DNA of 64,000 bases from Chloranthus sessilifolius (taxonomy: Eukaryota; Streptophyta; Magnoliopsida; Chloranthales; Chloranthaceae): assembly GCA_021018995.1 (NCBI GenBank), contig CM037587.1:59866104-59930103 (forward strand). The letters are read 5' to 3'. The notes beneath the pieces were generated by a model, which searched no databases, was not told the origin of the DNA, and worked only from the letters and a program-made list of their open reading frames with translations. A program made the translations under genes and the position numbers. Positions 46,640 to 57,948 of the stretch are shown here, one piece after another (the first letter of the stretch is position 1; each line of letters opens with the position of its first letter).

Positions 46640-47167
46640 ATTAGATTTACATTGCCAAAAGAGCTTCAGCGGTTAGCCGAGGGACCTCATCATATTGCCG
46701 AAAGGCTAAAATTCTATCCTATTAATGGATACAATTTCAGAATAGTTGCAAAAGAATCAAGGACTAAAATGCAAAATAGTGGATTCTATCCATCGGCAGC
46801 GACTACTAACATTGTAACCTTAATTTATCCAGAGACCCCCCTTGGTCGTGAAGATGTCCTCTCTCGGGTTTTTGGAGAGGATCGACCTGGTCGATGTCGC
46901 ATTCTTGGAGTGGGACCGACTCCATCACAAGAATGGGGGGACAAATCCAACAGTCGAATGTCAAAACAAGGGGAGATGGCTTGTTTGAGGAGCAAGATAG
47001 TCGAATTGGAAGAAAGAGAGAGAGAAAGAAATAGGGAAATGGAAGAAAGAATTAGAGGAATGCAAGAAAGAGATGCAGAAAGAGATAGAAAGATGGAAGA
47101 GGCGCTACACAAGCACGATGAACGAATAGAAGAATTGAAGAAAATGTTCCTCGCTTCACAAAGATAG
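46640..47167 (+). pseudogene. Fused TNP2-tail and TNP1/PTTA-like frame with coiled coil
   Basis: A 171-codon frame (ATG 46652). Residues about 20-50 (INGYNFRIVAKESRTK, MQNSGFYPSA) resemble the segment following DUF4218 in TNP2. Residues 70-95 (DVLSRVFG, then RPGRCRILGVGPTPS) read like the C-terminal conserved block of the plant PTTA/En/Spm accessory protein (PF03004). Residues 105-165 form a highly charged heptad coiled coil rich in Glu and Arg, probably for oligomerisation. Joining of the two genes suggests an internal deletion between TNP2 and TNP1. Confidence 0.55.
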
Positions 47168-50100
47168 ATCTCAAAGGTAATTGATTTATGGTAGATTATG
47201 ATTTGCATGTAAAAGATTTTTATCCTTGTTTTTTTTTCTTTTGAGAAAAAGAGTTCTTACCCTAATTTTAACTTGGCTTTTGAGCCCTTGCTGGTGCAGA
47301 AATTGAGTGTTTTCATCCTCTAGAATTTACTGGTTTGTTGAGGCCTTATCTTGCTGATGGTTCTGTCTTATTGCTGCTGGTTTTGCTTCAGTTTTCAGTC
47401 CACTTGATCTTCTCAGACATGCCAACTGAGTTATTACTGCAGTTTGTGGTGTGGAATTCTGGAACTCTTAATACACAGCTGAAAATGCTATTCTAACTTT
47501 ACTTATGTTTGTATATTATTGTTACTATCCTCTGGATTGTTTGTGGCTAATCAGTTATTGAATTCTTAATACACAGCTGAAACTGTTGGTCCATCTTTAC
47601 TTCTGTTTGTATATTATTGTTACTATCCTCTGGATTGTTTGTGGCTGATCAGTTATTGATTGGTAGTGTGGTTCCACTTCATGATTTATTGCTGCCAGTA
47701 AGAAGGTGAGTTACCTTATTATTTATCCTTGTTCAGTTTTATAAATGGGCAGAATGTATATGATGGTTATATATAGTTAGCAGTGCATGTATAATAGTGC
47801 AGTTTAGATATAGTCTATTTACTGACTTTTTGAGCAGTAAATTCAAATATTATGAAGGCGATTATAATTGTGTTTTAACACAATTTAGTAGGTTGTCATC
47901 TACTACGCCCTAATTTAAAATATTGAGGGTTGTGATTCTCATTGAAGTAGGTTAAAACCAATAATGACCTGGTGGGAAGCCGTGAGAAGGGATATGAAGG
48001 AGTACAAATTTAGTGTATTTTATCTGTAATATATGAGAAAAAGCACTTTATTCTGTAGGTCTTCCATTTATCGCTATTAACTTGGAGGGTTTTCTGTATC
48101 TGATGCATTTTGATACTAGAGGATTGGTGGTGTTCTCCTAATGATTCAGGCAGGTGAAAAATTTCAAACCGAAATCTATGTTAGTATTCGACCATTGATG
48201 CTTTCTTAATCTTCTATAGAAAACGCCTCGTGACAAGTTTATTCTTGCAGAGAAAATGGGAGCTGGATCCGATTTAATTAGAGCAAGGAAGCATAAAATT
48301 TTCCCAGCAAATGAAACTTGGTTGGTATATCTACAAAAAATTTTGAACTGGGGTCAGTCAAATTCTTCAAGTTATGAGGTGATAAATTCATTGCGCGTTA
48401 GCCTTCAAATGTTATTGATAGTGAAGATCTATCTAACAGAGGCAGTAAATCACCACCATCTCTGGGTTTAGATGAAAGTTGTGCAAGCTTGTGTTGGAAA
48501 AAGTCACTTGTTGATTCAGTTGACCAGAAGATTCAACAGCCATCGATTTTGATAAAAGAAGTTACAAGTTGGTTGATCTTTAGAATTGAGGTATTCTCAA
48601 TGGGAGATGCTGAAATCTATTATTTGGAGCAAGCTGAAGCATGATAAGAGGATTGTATAATACTTTTTTTTCTCCCTAAGTATTTTTCACAAGGATATCC
48701 TGATGTTGGTAAGATATCTTGATCAATGAGTCATATTCTTCTTGCATACTATTTGTGTCTTTGATAACATTTCTGACCTATTTATTTTTGTGGGTTTTGC
48801 AGGCCTAAGTTGCTGATTGAGGTTGCAATTTCTGCGTGTGGATGCAAGGGAAAACATTTTTTTTTATGTAGGGTAAAACATTATCTAAGATTTTTGAGGT
48901 TTATGTTTGAGAATTGAGATGGTATCAGAAAGTTAAATCTTGTTTTTTCAGATTTGTGATATTTTGTAAAAGAAGAATATGGGTAGATATATCTAGATCT
49001 CATACTTTAACTTTGTTATGAATATGGCTCATTGATCAAATTTGTCCCTATGTTTCACAATTTTTTCATCTTTCAACGTTTAGCTTTGTTCTTGGTCACT
49101 TTGTTGTATAAGGTTTTAGAATTTTTTTAAGAATGTTGGCTACTATATACCAAACAAAAGGTCAGTATTTATCATTAAATTTAAATCTATATTGCTTATC
49201 ATTCCTAATCTATATTGCTTATCATTCCTAATCTATATTGCTCAGAAATTTAGCTAATCAAAGCTTATTTCTTTCATTCATTGCAGAATATATAGCAGCA
49301 GTGGCAACTAGGTGGAGTAGGAGTTGCAGGTACAGATATACTGCCGCATGGACTTGTTTATTTCAGAGGACTATGCTGACAGCTTCAATGCTGAGTTTAC
49401 ATGGTAGGTTTAAGTTAAATCTTGTTTATTTCTGAAAGATTTTTCTTCGATACTTTATGGAATCAAACAAAATACCATCCATGGTTGCAGTAATTTCATG
49501 TATCAATATATGCGCGACATTCTTATTTAAAAATAAGATGGTGTTTAAGATGTGACATGTCTGTATCGCTTTGTCACCTTATCTCAGCTATTTGTGGTTA
49601 GAATTATGAGTTATATTTCTCCACTCATTTCCACTTAGGATAGATGAGACAAAAGCATATTAGGTAGTGTTTGATTGATACATTAGCAGTATGTACCTTT
49701 TTTCAGAAAAATAAAAAAATAAAAAATTAAGGTTTTGCTTTTAGTCGGAGAAATTTATAATACATGCACGGGCCTCTTAGAGAGTTACTCTATGGATAAA
49801 TTGACTTTGGTCACCCTCGGGTGGAGATAAAACCCTCTTTGTCCTGCTCTTAATCGAAATAGTATAACATGACACATTTTAAACCAATTCAAGTCTTCAA
49901 AGTGGCCAAAAACTACATAAACTGACCCAGCCAAAAGAACATACTCATCATAGGATTCCAACTATTTGGCTTGGAAAGTTTAATATGGACAACTGTTATA
50001 TCTAACGTGGGGTTTAATTTGAAGAGCTTGGATTTGATGGTGCAGATTCTCCAATGGCTAGTTAGTTTTTTTGGTTATACTAAGGTCATCAGAAGATGTT

Positions 50101-50639
50101 ATGTCACATCAACTATTTGGATTAGTAACATTATGTGTCATGTTATGATTAAGAAGTGAGAAGTTGAGAGTTTTATCTTTGGCCAAAGTTTACAGAGTCA
50201 ACCCCTTTGTAATCGACTAATATGAAGTTGTGTGATAGCTATTCACAAGATCATCACATAAATAAATTATGATAATATAAAATAGTATTAGTGTACAAAA
50301 AGAATGAATAGTATATTTTTTCTGAGTTTAGGGCCACCTTTTGGGATCTGAGCCATGTGAAATCGAAAAATTCGTTGTATGATGGCACACCCATGGTCTC
50401 AAGATCCATTGTGTCGAAGATTAGAATGAAAACTGATCATCACCGTTTGATTTAACGAGATCAATGGTTTTCAGTGTCGGCGCCCACCAGTAATCTAGAA
50501 GGAGCAAATAGAGGTACCGTTTATTTTATGCCCTTTTGTTTTAATTGGTGCATACTTAGGAATGGATGGTCCAGCGATCTGTGATACAATATATATGAAT
50601 TAGTAGCCTCGTGGTTAAACATCCACAAAAATCTTTGTG
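47168..50639. other. CACTA-internal region, no gene recognised
   Basis: AT-rich DNA with a local direct repeat near 47465-47660 (TTTGTATATTATTGTTACTA, then TCCTCTGGATTGTTTGTGGC, twice). Short frames such as 48256-48471 have no family I recognise. Confidence 0.4.
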
Positions 50640-50910
50640 AAAGTTTGGTTTTGAACTTTGAAGTCAATGATATTCTTTGTTATATCCTTTATTAAAGTTG
50701 AAATTGTTGTTTCCTTGGTTCTTTTTCTACCCATAATGTTGTTACCCCTTCTGGGAAAGTGTTTCTTTTTTCTTCGTTCTTTATTTAGGTTGTATGGTTT
50801 TTGTTGGGTTTTTTCCTTTGTTGCAGTTTCTCGCTGTTGTTCCTTTATGTATTTTTCCTGGTTTCTCATTAATAAAATCACCCGTTACCGATCAAAAAGA
50901 AAAAAAAATC
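50640..50910 (+). mobile_element. LINE-like 3' end fragment
   Basis: A T-rich stretch ends in TTTCTCATTAATAAAATCAC, ATCAAAAAG and an A-rich tail (50896-50910), typical of the 3' untranslated end of plant L1 LINEs. No RT coding is present. Confidence 0.4.
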
Positions 50911-51004
50911 TTGTCACCCCTTCTGTTATTGATGTTCTAGTGGTGTGCACCACATTTATGTCTAAATTTTTTAATTGATATCAGCTCTGATTTTTTATCT
51001 GAAG

Positions 51005-51554
51005 GACATTGTCTCTGGGAAGTCCATTCTTTTTGCTCCAAGGTTGTCTCCTGATTATGCTGTTTGGTTGGGGGAAATAAAGGGACTCTCCTACTTCAAG
51101 GTGATTACACTTTAATTATTCATTTAGACTTATTTATTGTTTTCATCATGGTTTAAAATATCGGTTTTCTGGTACGTATCGTCCAGCTCCAAAACCGGTA
51201 CGTACTGACTCCGAACGATGTATTGCTATGTATTGTCCAATACATTATCAATATATATGTAATTCACCGATATGATACATTCAAAGTATCGTGCCGATAA
51301 CCTTTGAAATCAATACGTATCGTCCGGTACATACTGGCTTCGAACGAGATTTTGCACCATGGTTTTCATGATATAAAGTATTGATTTCCTACCCTTTTCA
51401 GGAAAGGTACATGGTTAACATGGTCTGCTACACAAATGAGATTGTAAAAGTACTACATGATCAGTATGGAGGATTGGGAAAACCTTTATTGTTTCTCTTG
51501 TATGAGCTTAATATTGACAGCAATAATTTTTCCAAGCCTGCTGACAGCAAATAA
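51005..51554 (+). pseudogene. Prolidase (Xaa-Pro dipeptidase) two-exon fragment
   Basis: Exon A (51005-51100) encodes DIVSGKSILFAPRLSP, then DYAVWLGEIKGLSYFK; exon B (51402-51554) encodes ERYMVNMVCYTNEIVKVL, then GGLGKPLLFLLYELN and NFSKPADSK before a stop. Both have AG and GT borders (GTGATT, GTAAGG). They match the N-terminal (AMP_N) domain of plant Xaa-Pro dipeptidase, the cytosolic metallopeptidase that cleaves Xaa-Pro dipeptides. The metal-binding catalytic domain is missing and an in-frame TAA ends exon B, so it is a non-functional fragment. It lies inside the CACTA element, sense to TNP2, with a hAT MITE in its intron. Confidence 0.8.
51147..51361. mobile_element. hAT-like MITE, 215 bp
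   Basis: Ends are inverted over 17 bp with three mismatches (CATGGTTTAAAATATCG against CATGGTGCAAAATCTCG). A perfect 8-bp duplication GTTTTCAT flanks it (51139-51146 and 51362-51369), the hAT size. The interior has GGTACGTATCGTCC-like inverted motifs. It sits in the 300-bp intron between the prolidase exons. Confidence 0.85.
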
Positions 51555-53225
51555 GTAAGGACTAAATAATTTTTACAAGCACTTCCAACAGATCATTCCA
51601 CTATCAAGCTGCAGGTCAAGCTACACTACTCACTCTTATTGTTCATTGTTGTATTAGAAAACTCAGTACTATAAGTAGGACTTCTAAATGGATGCCAGGT
51701 AGTTCATCTTTTATTCTCTTTGATAATTTGGCTTCTACTTATAAGGAAGGGAATTCAGACCGTTAAAGTCTACAACGAGTTTACGGGATTTCTTTTCCAG
51801 AGTCAGAGGTTGAAGGTACAATTTCTTGATTTTCCTTTGTCCTAGCGAACATTGTCTATTTCTTCCCGCTTCCCTGTTTATATGACCTGTTTATATGCCT
51901 TTAGTCAAAGAGGTTGAACATATGGGAACTCATCACCTGTTTATATGACTCTGAAATCCCTTGTGTGCCTTCTTATTCAGCCACTTCAGTGAGCTGCTCA
52001 TTATGACCTTACAAAGTAGATAAAGAAATAATTTTTTTAAATGCCTCATGCAGTAAAAATAAGGCTACAATGGAGTGATATGACATGGTGTATGCACATC
52101 TTATAACGTAAGCTCGACTGAAAAATGTCCTTGAAGAAGCATTTTTTTTATGGTCTAAGATTTGCAAATACTGTGTAGACTGGGTTTAACTCTTTTTGAA
52201 AGATTGTTTCTCTGTTCCTTTCCAGTCTTGACATGGGTTGATTTTGTCTTACACTGTTTCAGAAACACTTATCAAAATAACATAATGAGTGTAACTAGAA
52301 AAAATCAATCTGAAAAACCTGTTGTAAAACGATGTTGCATTTTGTGAGTTCTGCCCCATCGCATTATTTTTATGATGGTTGATGAGATATGCTCACAATG
52401 GAACGATCAAATGTTCTATGATAGATCTCTATCCCACACACACACACACCCACTCAAGTCTAGAGATATTTTGGAAAGAGAATAGGAGAGAAAATAAATT
52501 TTCCCAAGCTGGCCATAGAAACTCTTTGGGTGAACACTGTAGGCAAGTTCAATTCATTGAACATTTTGCACTTTGCATTTGCATTCAGTTCCACAATGAA
52601 ATAAACCTTAATGATATTTTTGTACCTGTATGGTGTTTGTGTTTGCACAGTTTCCCTCGCCGTTTATGCACAGTTCTTTGTTGAGAGAGTTTTTTATGGC
52701 ATCATGTGTAAAGTGGATCTTGGAAAGGCTTATGGCCATGTGGATTAAGTTGTCTTCTGTTATATAACTATGAGGTACGGTTCTAAGCATGGTTTAAAAA
52801 CTTGATATTGGTATCTTTATTAGCTACCTCTCAGGACCATATGTATCAGTATTATTTGGAGAAATCAGTGCCCATGTATAATCTACTATTGGTTGTAATA
52901 TAGTGCCACTTGTTATTGTTTCATTTTTCAAATTTGGGAATTTGAAGCATTTTTTCTTGATTCCAGCCTTTTATGCTTAATCTCGGGTTGGAAAAATCAG
53001 TGCCCATTACCTATGAGCAATCCTGAATATTTCATTGTGTAACTTATGTTGAAGAATCAGTTAATTTCTGTTGTTTGTAAATCCATGTCTTTTACTTTTT
53101 GTGTCTTGTTCAATTATTACATATGAACTATGAAGGATTTTGGCATACAAGTGCTAAATTGGCAGCAAGATCTGATTGATTTCATTTGTTAAAATTTCTG
53201 GCCCCATTATAATCTGAATCTGCAG
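51555..53225. other. CACTA-internal region, no gene recognised
   Basis: AT-rich, intron-like. No continuation of prolidase and no upstream aspartic protease exon identified. A partial copy of the hAT-like end (CATGGTTTAAAAAC) is near 52790. Confidence 0.4.
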
Positions 53226-53363
53226 GGAATTTCAGTCAATGGGCAAAGGCTGCCCATTGATTTATCCGTCTTTTCAACTTCGACCAATCAAGGTACCATA
53301 ATTGATTCAGGAACAATTTTGGCTTACCTTGCAGAAGAGGCTTATGATTCTTTTGCGAATACT
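53226..53363 (+). pseudogene. Pepsin-type aspartic protease exon fragment
   Basis: A 46-codon exon between CTGCAG and GTAAGC encodes [16 protein letters not shown], then [18 protein letters not shown]. The IIDSGT block is the second catalytic Asp motif of plant A1 aspartic proteases (usually DSGTTL; here DSGTIL). Such enzymes are secreted or membrane-anchored. The first catalytic half and the C-terminal end are absent, so it is a captured fragment, about 100 bp inside the CACTA right subterminal region. Confidence 0.75.
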
Positions 53364-53432
53364 GTAAGCTATAGTCGTCCTAATCCTAGCCGAGGCTCAG
53401 GTGGATCCGTTTGTGACCTCTAGGTAGGTAGG

Positions 53433-53462
53433 ACAATAATAATAATAATAATAATAATAATT
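53433..53462. repeat. (AAT)n microsatellite
   Basis: About nine AAT units, just inside the CACTA right subterminal repeats. Confidence 0.9.
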
Positions 53463-53469
53463 AAAAAAA

Positions 53470-53730
53470 TATATCTATGCCGACAGCTGAAGAAGTAGCC
53501 GTCGGCGTACCCGTCGGTGTAAGGTACTTTACACCGATGGCTAAATAGATAGCCGTCGGCGTAGACCCATTTAATTAAAAAAAAAAAAAAATCTATGCCG
53601 ACGAAAGTATCGCCGACGGATGTAAGCCGTCGGCGTAGAGTTTCCACCCGTTGGCGTAGATATATGCCGACAGCTGTAAAGGTTTATGCCGACGGCGGCC
53701 AGCTGTTGGCATGTCTTTTTATTTGTAGTG
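53470..53730. repeat. CACTA right subterminal repeats
   Basis: Direct and inverted copies of TATGCCGACGG / GCCGTCGGCGTA occur at least ten times in 260 bp, ending in the terminal TTTGTAGTG. Similar motifs (ACGCCGATGG, GCCGTCGGTGTA) follow the left end at 38076-38115. These are expected TNP1-type binding sites. Confidence 0.75.
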
Positions 53731-53733
53731 TAT

Positions 53734-54259
53734 TTCTAACACCCGTTATCATGTGCATATGATCTAGGGAAAAAAAAAAATTTTTTTTTTTTAGTGGTCA
53801 AAATGGTAGTCAAATTTTGGGTATCGCCCCACATATTTTGGTTTATTGAATTTTCCTTCCTGTGACCACATTTTGGACAGTAGATATGTATTAGATTATA
53901 CTCAAATGTTTTGAGTGATCTCAAATCATATAGACATTTTCCCATCTCACTCAATCCCCTTGATATTTTCAACATGGACCCCACCTAATTGGAATGCATG
54001 GATCCATCATGCATTCCAAATCATATCCCTGAACCTCATATATATAGGGCGATTTATAAAAGGGTACCCTGCGTCATTTTTTATGACTAAAATTGTGTGT
54101 GCCTTATTTTATTCTCGAATAGTGCCCAAACATACTTTAAACGTGCTATCGTGCGTCGTTGTGCAGGTAGGGTGACATAGAAGCACCTTATTGGTCATTT
54201 ACCATTTTGCCCTTCCTGCATCTCTATAATTAAAAAGTAAGGAAATTATATTTATGCCA
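53734..54259. other. Host or repeat flank, no gene recognised
   Basis: Begins with the sequence after the CACTA target duplication, has A and T runs at 53767-53792, and shows no coding. Confidence 0.4.
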
Positions 54260-54760
54260 TAAAGTAGCTCCGATGATGGTGTTTATTTGAGCTCCGGTGA
54301 ACTCGAGGAGCAAGGGCTTTTGGAGAAGAAGACCATTCGGAGAAGATGCCCACAGTTTTTCATTTCGGCGAACCAGAGGCGCAAGGGGTTTTACTTGAAC
54401 GATTTTTTTTATTTCTTTTCCAGAGATGGTGTTTATTTGAACTCCGGCAAACCCAAGGCGCAAGGGATTTTGGAGAAGAAGAACCTTCGGAGAAGATGCC
54501 CACAGTTTTTCGCTCCGCTGAACTAGAGGCGCAAAGGTTTTCACTTGAACGAATTTTTTTATTTCTCTTCCGGCGACGGTGTTTATTTGAACTCCGGTGA
54601 ACCCGAGGCATCTAGCGAACCCAAGGCGCAAGGGTTTTCACTTGAATGGCGTTTATTTTAGTTTCAGCGGCGGTGTTAATTTGAACTCCGGTGACCCGAG
54701 GCGCAAGGGTTTTTTTATTTCTCTTCCGGCGATGGTGTTTATTTAAACTCCAGCGGAACG
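54260..54760. repeat. Complex tandem repeat (CTCCGG / GAGGCGCAAGGG)
   Basis: About five to six imperfect copies of a 65-170 bp unit containing GGTGTTTATTTGAACTCCGG, a (C/G)GAGGCGCAAGGG block, TTTTCACTTGAACGA and a TTTTTTTATTTCTCTTCC tract; longer units also include GGAGAAGAAG and CGGAGAAGATGCCCACAG. Open frames on both strands only translate the repeat. Confidence 0.8.
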
Positions 54761-54875
54761 CCATCAGAAAACCAAGACGAGGTGTTTTGGTATAGCATAT
54801 TAACATATTTTATAGAAGGGGCTATTTGGTTAAATGCTTACATGGAGATATGTATGGTGGCCCGTTTTCAACCTG

Positions 54876-55670
54876 TAACGATTCGCATTTTCGTGTACTT
54901 GATATACCGGAATTAGGTAATAAGAGATACACCGCATGCTTCAACTTATGAAAACATCTTAAGCTAAAAATACACATCGATTTTAAAATGACCTTTACAT
55001 TTAATTTTGTCACTAATTACACAAGCTACGTGATAGCATGTTAGCCAAAGGATTGAGTTATAGACAAGACGTCTGAGGATCAAACCTTTGTAGGTAGATT
55101 TTAAAACCTTTATTTAGGGTTTTGAGGTAAAAGCCTATACACCTATTCTCGATGTGTCAACTTAAAACCGGATGATCCCCAAAATGTTATAAGAGAAGTG
55201 CATTACGAGAAACTTAATTCACAAGTTAAGAATTCTTCTTAAGAATAGAGCCAAAGGGTGGTGACGACTAGGGTCCTTAGTCGTCACCACCCTTCTCCAT
55301 CAATTATCTTCTTCTTTTCACCCAAGAACTTTTGAGTGTCTCTCCACGAAAGTCGTTGAATCTTTTCAACCATCGAGATCAAGGATAAAGGAGATAGAAA
55401 TATTGTAAGGATGGTAGAGTTGATCATCAATCTCCACAAGCCTAGATCACCGTAGTGTCACCAACCACGATTCGAGAGGTGAATACTTATCACTTTATTT
55501 GTCTTTATTATTTTCAAATCGTAATTAGAATATTAGAAACTCATATGTCGAGTTCAGATCGTAAAATGAATCTTAGAACCATTGGGACTACTGATTAGAC
55601 CTTATTTTCGAACCCTAGGACGTACAAAAATTTTGGGCCTGAAAACAATAATGACAGCTCACTGTGATAA
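54876..55670 (+). mobile_element. Probable Gypsy LTR fragment
   Basis: Starts TGTAACGATTCGCATTTTCG, like the LTR starts of E1 and E3. Then come a strong hairpin (55256-55292) and a leader-like stretch (about 55320-55500). No end, primer site or second copy is visible, so only a fragment is proposed. Confidence 0.3.
55256..55292. other. Perfect 15-bp stem-loop
   Basis: GGGTGGTGACGACTA and its exact reverse complement TAGTCGTCACCACCC surround a 7-base loop (GGGTCCT). It could form a very stable hairpin in DNA or RNA. It has no T run after it and no relation to a known terminator. Confidence 0.8.
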
Positions 55671-56104
55671 TGCTCACAACTCTCTGCTAGCAATGACAAC
55701 CCGCTATGGGAGTATCCGATTAGTCACAAAATATGTCACTTTATGTTAAGCAGTGAAAAATACCATTTTTCACCTGCTAACCTGACCTTTGATGGACATT
55801 TGAGATGACTAATAATGTGTGTTGAGTGTATTTTGTAGATAAACAATAAATTGTAGCCTTAGTATAAACATCCATCTAAGAATACCAAAGAATAGACCCA
55901 CTGCTTCATCATGTGTTCAAACAGCCCAAAGGCCAGCCAATGAAGTAATCCATAGAGCTTTAGAAGTGCATGAGAAGGTCATGGGCCCAACTGGGGATGC
56001 TTGGGACCAAGTGTAGTTGCAAGGAATAAAGATTCAACCCACCAAGAGGTTGCTGAGTGGTGAACAAATGAAGAACAACACACCAAAGATGTGTGCCAGC
56101 TGTG

Positions 56105-56660
56105 AAAGCACAAAGTAGAACTTGTTGAGAGGTATCAGAGACAAAAGTCAAATTGTCGAGAGGTTCCATTAAGCTGTCATGAGGTTCTGGAAGTATAGGC
56201 CTACCTGTTGAGAGGTACCGAGGTGGAAATGTGAAGATCTCGCAAGGTTCCAGTTACCCGTCGAGAGGTTGGAGGTACAACTGTGGATCCTGTTGAAGCC
56301 TTACCTGAGGGTGCAGGGGAAGTCGAGAGGTCCCAGCTACATGTTAAGAAGTTCAACTAAACCTGTCGGATAGTGCAAGGCAACCTGTTGACAACTTACC
56401 TGAAGCTACTCACTCTCGCGAGGATTGAAGCAACCTGTCGAGCACTCAACTGAAGACTGTATAACAAGTCGACAGGTTGATTATAACCTGTCGAGAGGAT
56501 GAACAAAGAACTTGACAGAAGGTGAAAATGGGCTCCAATCTTGTCGACTAGTTCAACTGAACCTGTCGAGAAGTCGCCAATCCTGTCGAAAGCTACATGA
56601 ACCTGTCGATTAAAGGGCCAAGCAGACTCAGAACCTGTCGAGAGGTTCCCTGAATCTCTT
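56105..56660. repeat. E5 U3 motif cluster (CCTGTCGAGAGGTT)
   Basis: About 13-15 copies of (A)CCTGTCGAGAGGTT or variants (GTTGAGAGGT, CGACAGGTT, GTCGACTAG), each an imperfect palindrome around GTCGA, spaced 20-60 bp apart. The cluster ends about 280 bp before the TATA box. Both orientations occur. Confidence 0.9.
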
Positions 56661-56941
56661 GACACTCGAATTAGGAACTTCTTAGTTCCTTTCACAGCAG
56701 CTGCCAAATTGTAGTGCTTTGTGCACACATTCCAAAGCACGTTAGAGATTATTAGGGGTATTTTTGGAACACAACTGGGCACGAATGGGAACCCTAATCA
56801 CTTCACATGCACTTGTCTAGTTTGGACCAATCAGTGAAGAGCTTCTAGAATTGAAATCAGCCACATCAGTAGCTCAGAATAACAAAATTATTTTCTTAAG
56901 CTCTGATTGGTTGAAACGGATCTGAAGACAGAGAGGAAGAG

Positions 56942-56949
56942 TATAAAAG
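56942..56949 (+). promoter_or_regulatory. E5 LTR TATA box
   Basis: TATAAAAG, preceded by AGAGGAAGAG and followed by CCTGAGGAACC, downstream of the motif cluster. It probably marks the U3/R border. Confidence 0.65.
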
Positions 56950-57930
56950 CCTGAGGAACCTACTGAACTAGGCATTCAAAAATTGAGAGAACCAGAGCCA
57001 AATCCGAATTCCATTTCCCTCCTAAAATTCCCTCTCTCTTCCTTCTCCCCATTCTCTCCTTAGCCAGTTATGGTTGGCTAAACCTCTTCAGTAGCTAGGG
57101 TGAGGTTGAGAGCTGTAAATTGAGAGTTTCGAAGGCTTTATAGATGAATTGTATGGTGCACAGATTGCAGATCTGAGCATAATAAGATTGTAAGTTGTAT
57201 TATTACAGTGTAATTGTGGTTTTTAAAGTTGATTATAATCTAAATTTTACTTTTCGTATTTGATTTCCCTAGATTAGATATTCCTGTGGATGCTTGAGCA
57301 TGTAACTTGACACCCACAACATCTGCAATAGCTTACCTGTTCTGATCAAGATCCTTGAATTAGAACAATCTCTAGGATAATTTGTGACCATTTGAGTGGA
57401 CAAATCATAGCCTTAGGATTACTCCAATTCTTTGGTTAAGATTAGATTCTCATACCTTGTATCTGAGCTTGTAGCTAGATGAAGGATTGTAACACATCTG
57501 TCCTATGCATTACTTTGGATCCAATTGATTTTCAGCAAAGACCAAAACCCCTAGCCGCTGTTCTCCAACTTGTGATTTTAATCTTTTTCTCCATTCCCTT
57601 AAATCTGAGTTTCAATCAAGTTCTGGATCGTTTTGCATTTGATTTTTATAGTTTTTAGTAAAGTGACATATCTTAGAAACCTCTCCTCTTTCCTGCTTTG
57701 ATTTAGTTTAAATTAGGATAAAGTGTCAGATCCGTCATAGATATGGATATTTACCTCATTTTGAATCACACTTTCCTGTGGACCTACCCTTACCTATTAA
57801 AACCTGTTGCAATAGCCCTAGTTCTTGCAGGACTGCTTCCTTACCTTGATCCCATATCTCTGTGATTGTGCATTTTATTTTGATATTTTAACCCTTTAAT
57901 AGTTGTAAGGTAAGCATGCCAACAAGTTTT

Positions 57931-57948
57931 TGGCACCGCTGTTGGGGA
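57931..57948 (+). promoter_or_regulatory. E5 primer binding site (Asp-tRNA-like)
   Basis: TGGCACCGCTGTTGGGGA lies six bases after the LTR end. It resembles the Athila/Tat primer site TGGCGCCGTTGCCGGGGA with a few changes. Confidence 0.65.

Larger units (their letters stand above)
38055..53730 (+). mobile_element. Large CACTA (En/Spm) transposon, about 15.7 kb
   Basis: The left end CACTACAAAAAATGAAGCAT and the reverse complement of the right end, CACTACAAATAAAAAGACAT, match well, and both continue into GCCGA(C/T)GG-type subterminal motifs. TAT flanks both ends (38052-38054 and 53731-53733), the 3-bp duplication of CACTA elements. Inside lie TNP2 and TNP1-like coding in the same orientation, a later solo LTR (38630-41004), a LINE tail, a hAT MITE and exons of prolidase and an aspartic protease. 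The coding is broken, so the copy cannot move by itself. The alternative, that the ends belong to two different elements, is less likely given the matching TSD and subterminal motifs. Confidence 0.7.
55744..57924 (+). repeat. E5 5' LTR
   Basis: Starts TGTTAAGCAGTGAAAAATACC and ends GTAAGCATGCCAACA, 2181 bp, followed by the primer site. The U3 part carries the CCTGTCGAG cluster (56105-56660), then TATAAAAG at 56942-56949 and a leader. It is cousin to E6, which shares the TGTTAAG...TACCA(C/T)TTTTCACC start and the block near TTTGTGACCATTTGAGTGGAC. Confidence 0.8.

Noticed and set aside
54230-54631. 133-codon minus-strand frame and overlapping frames
   Set aside because: They translate the compound tandem repeat in several frames.
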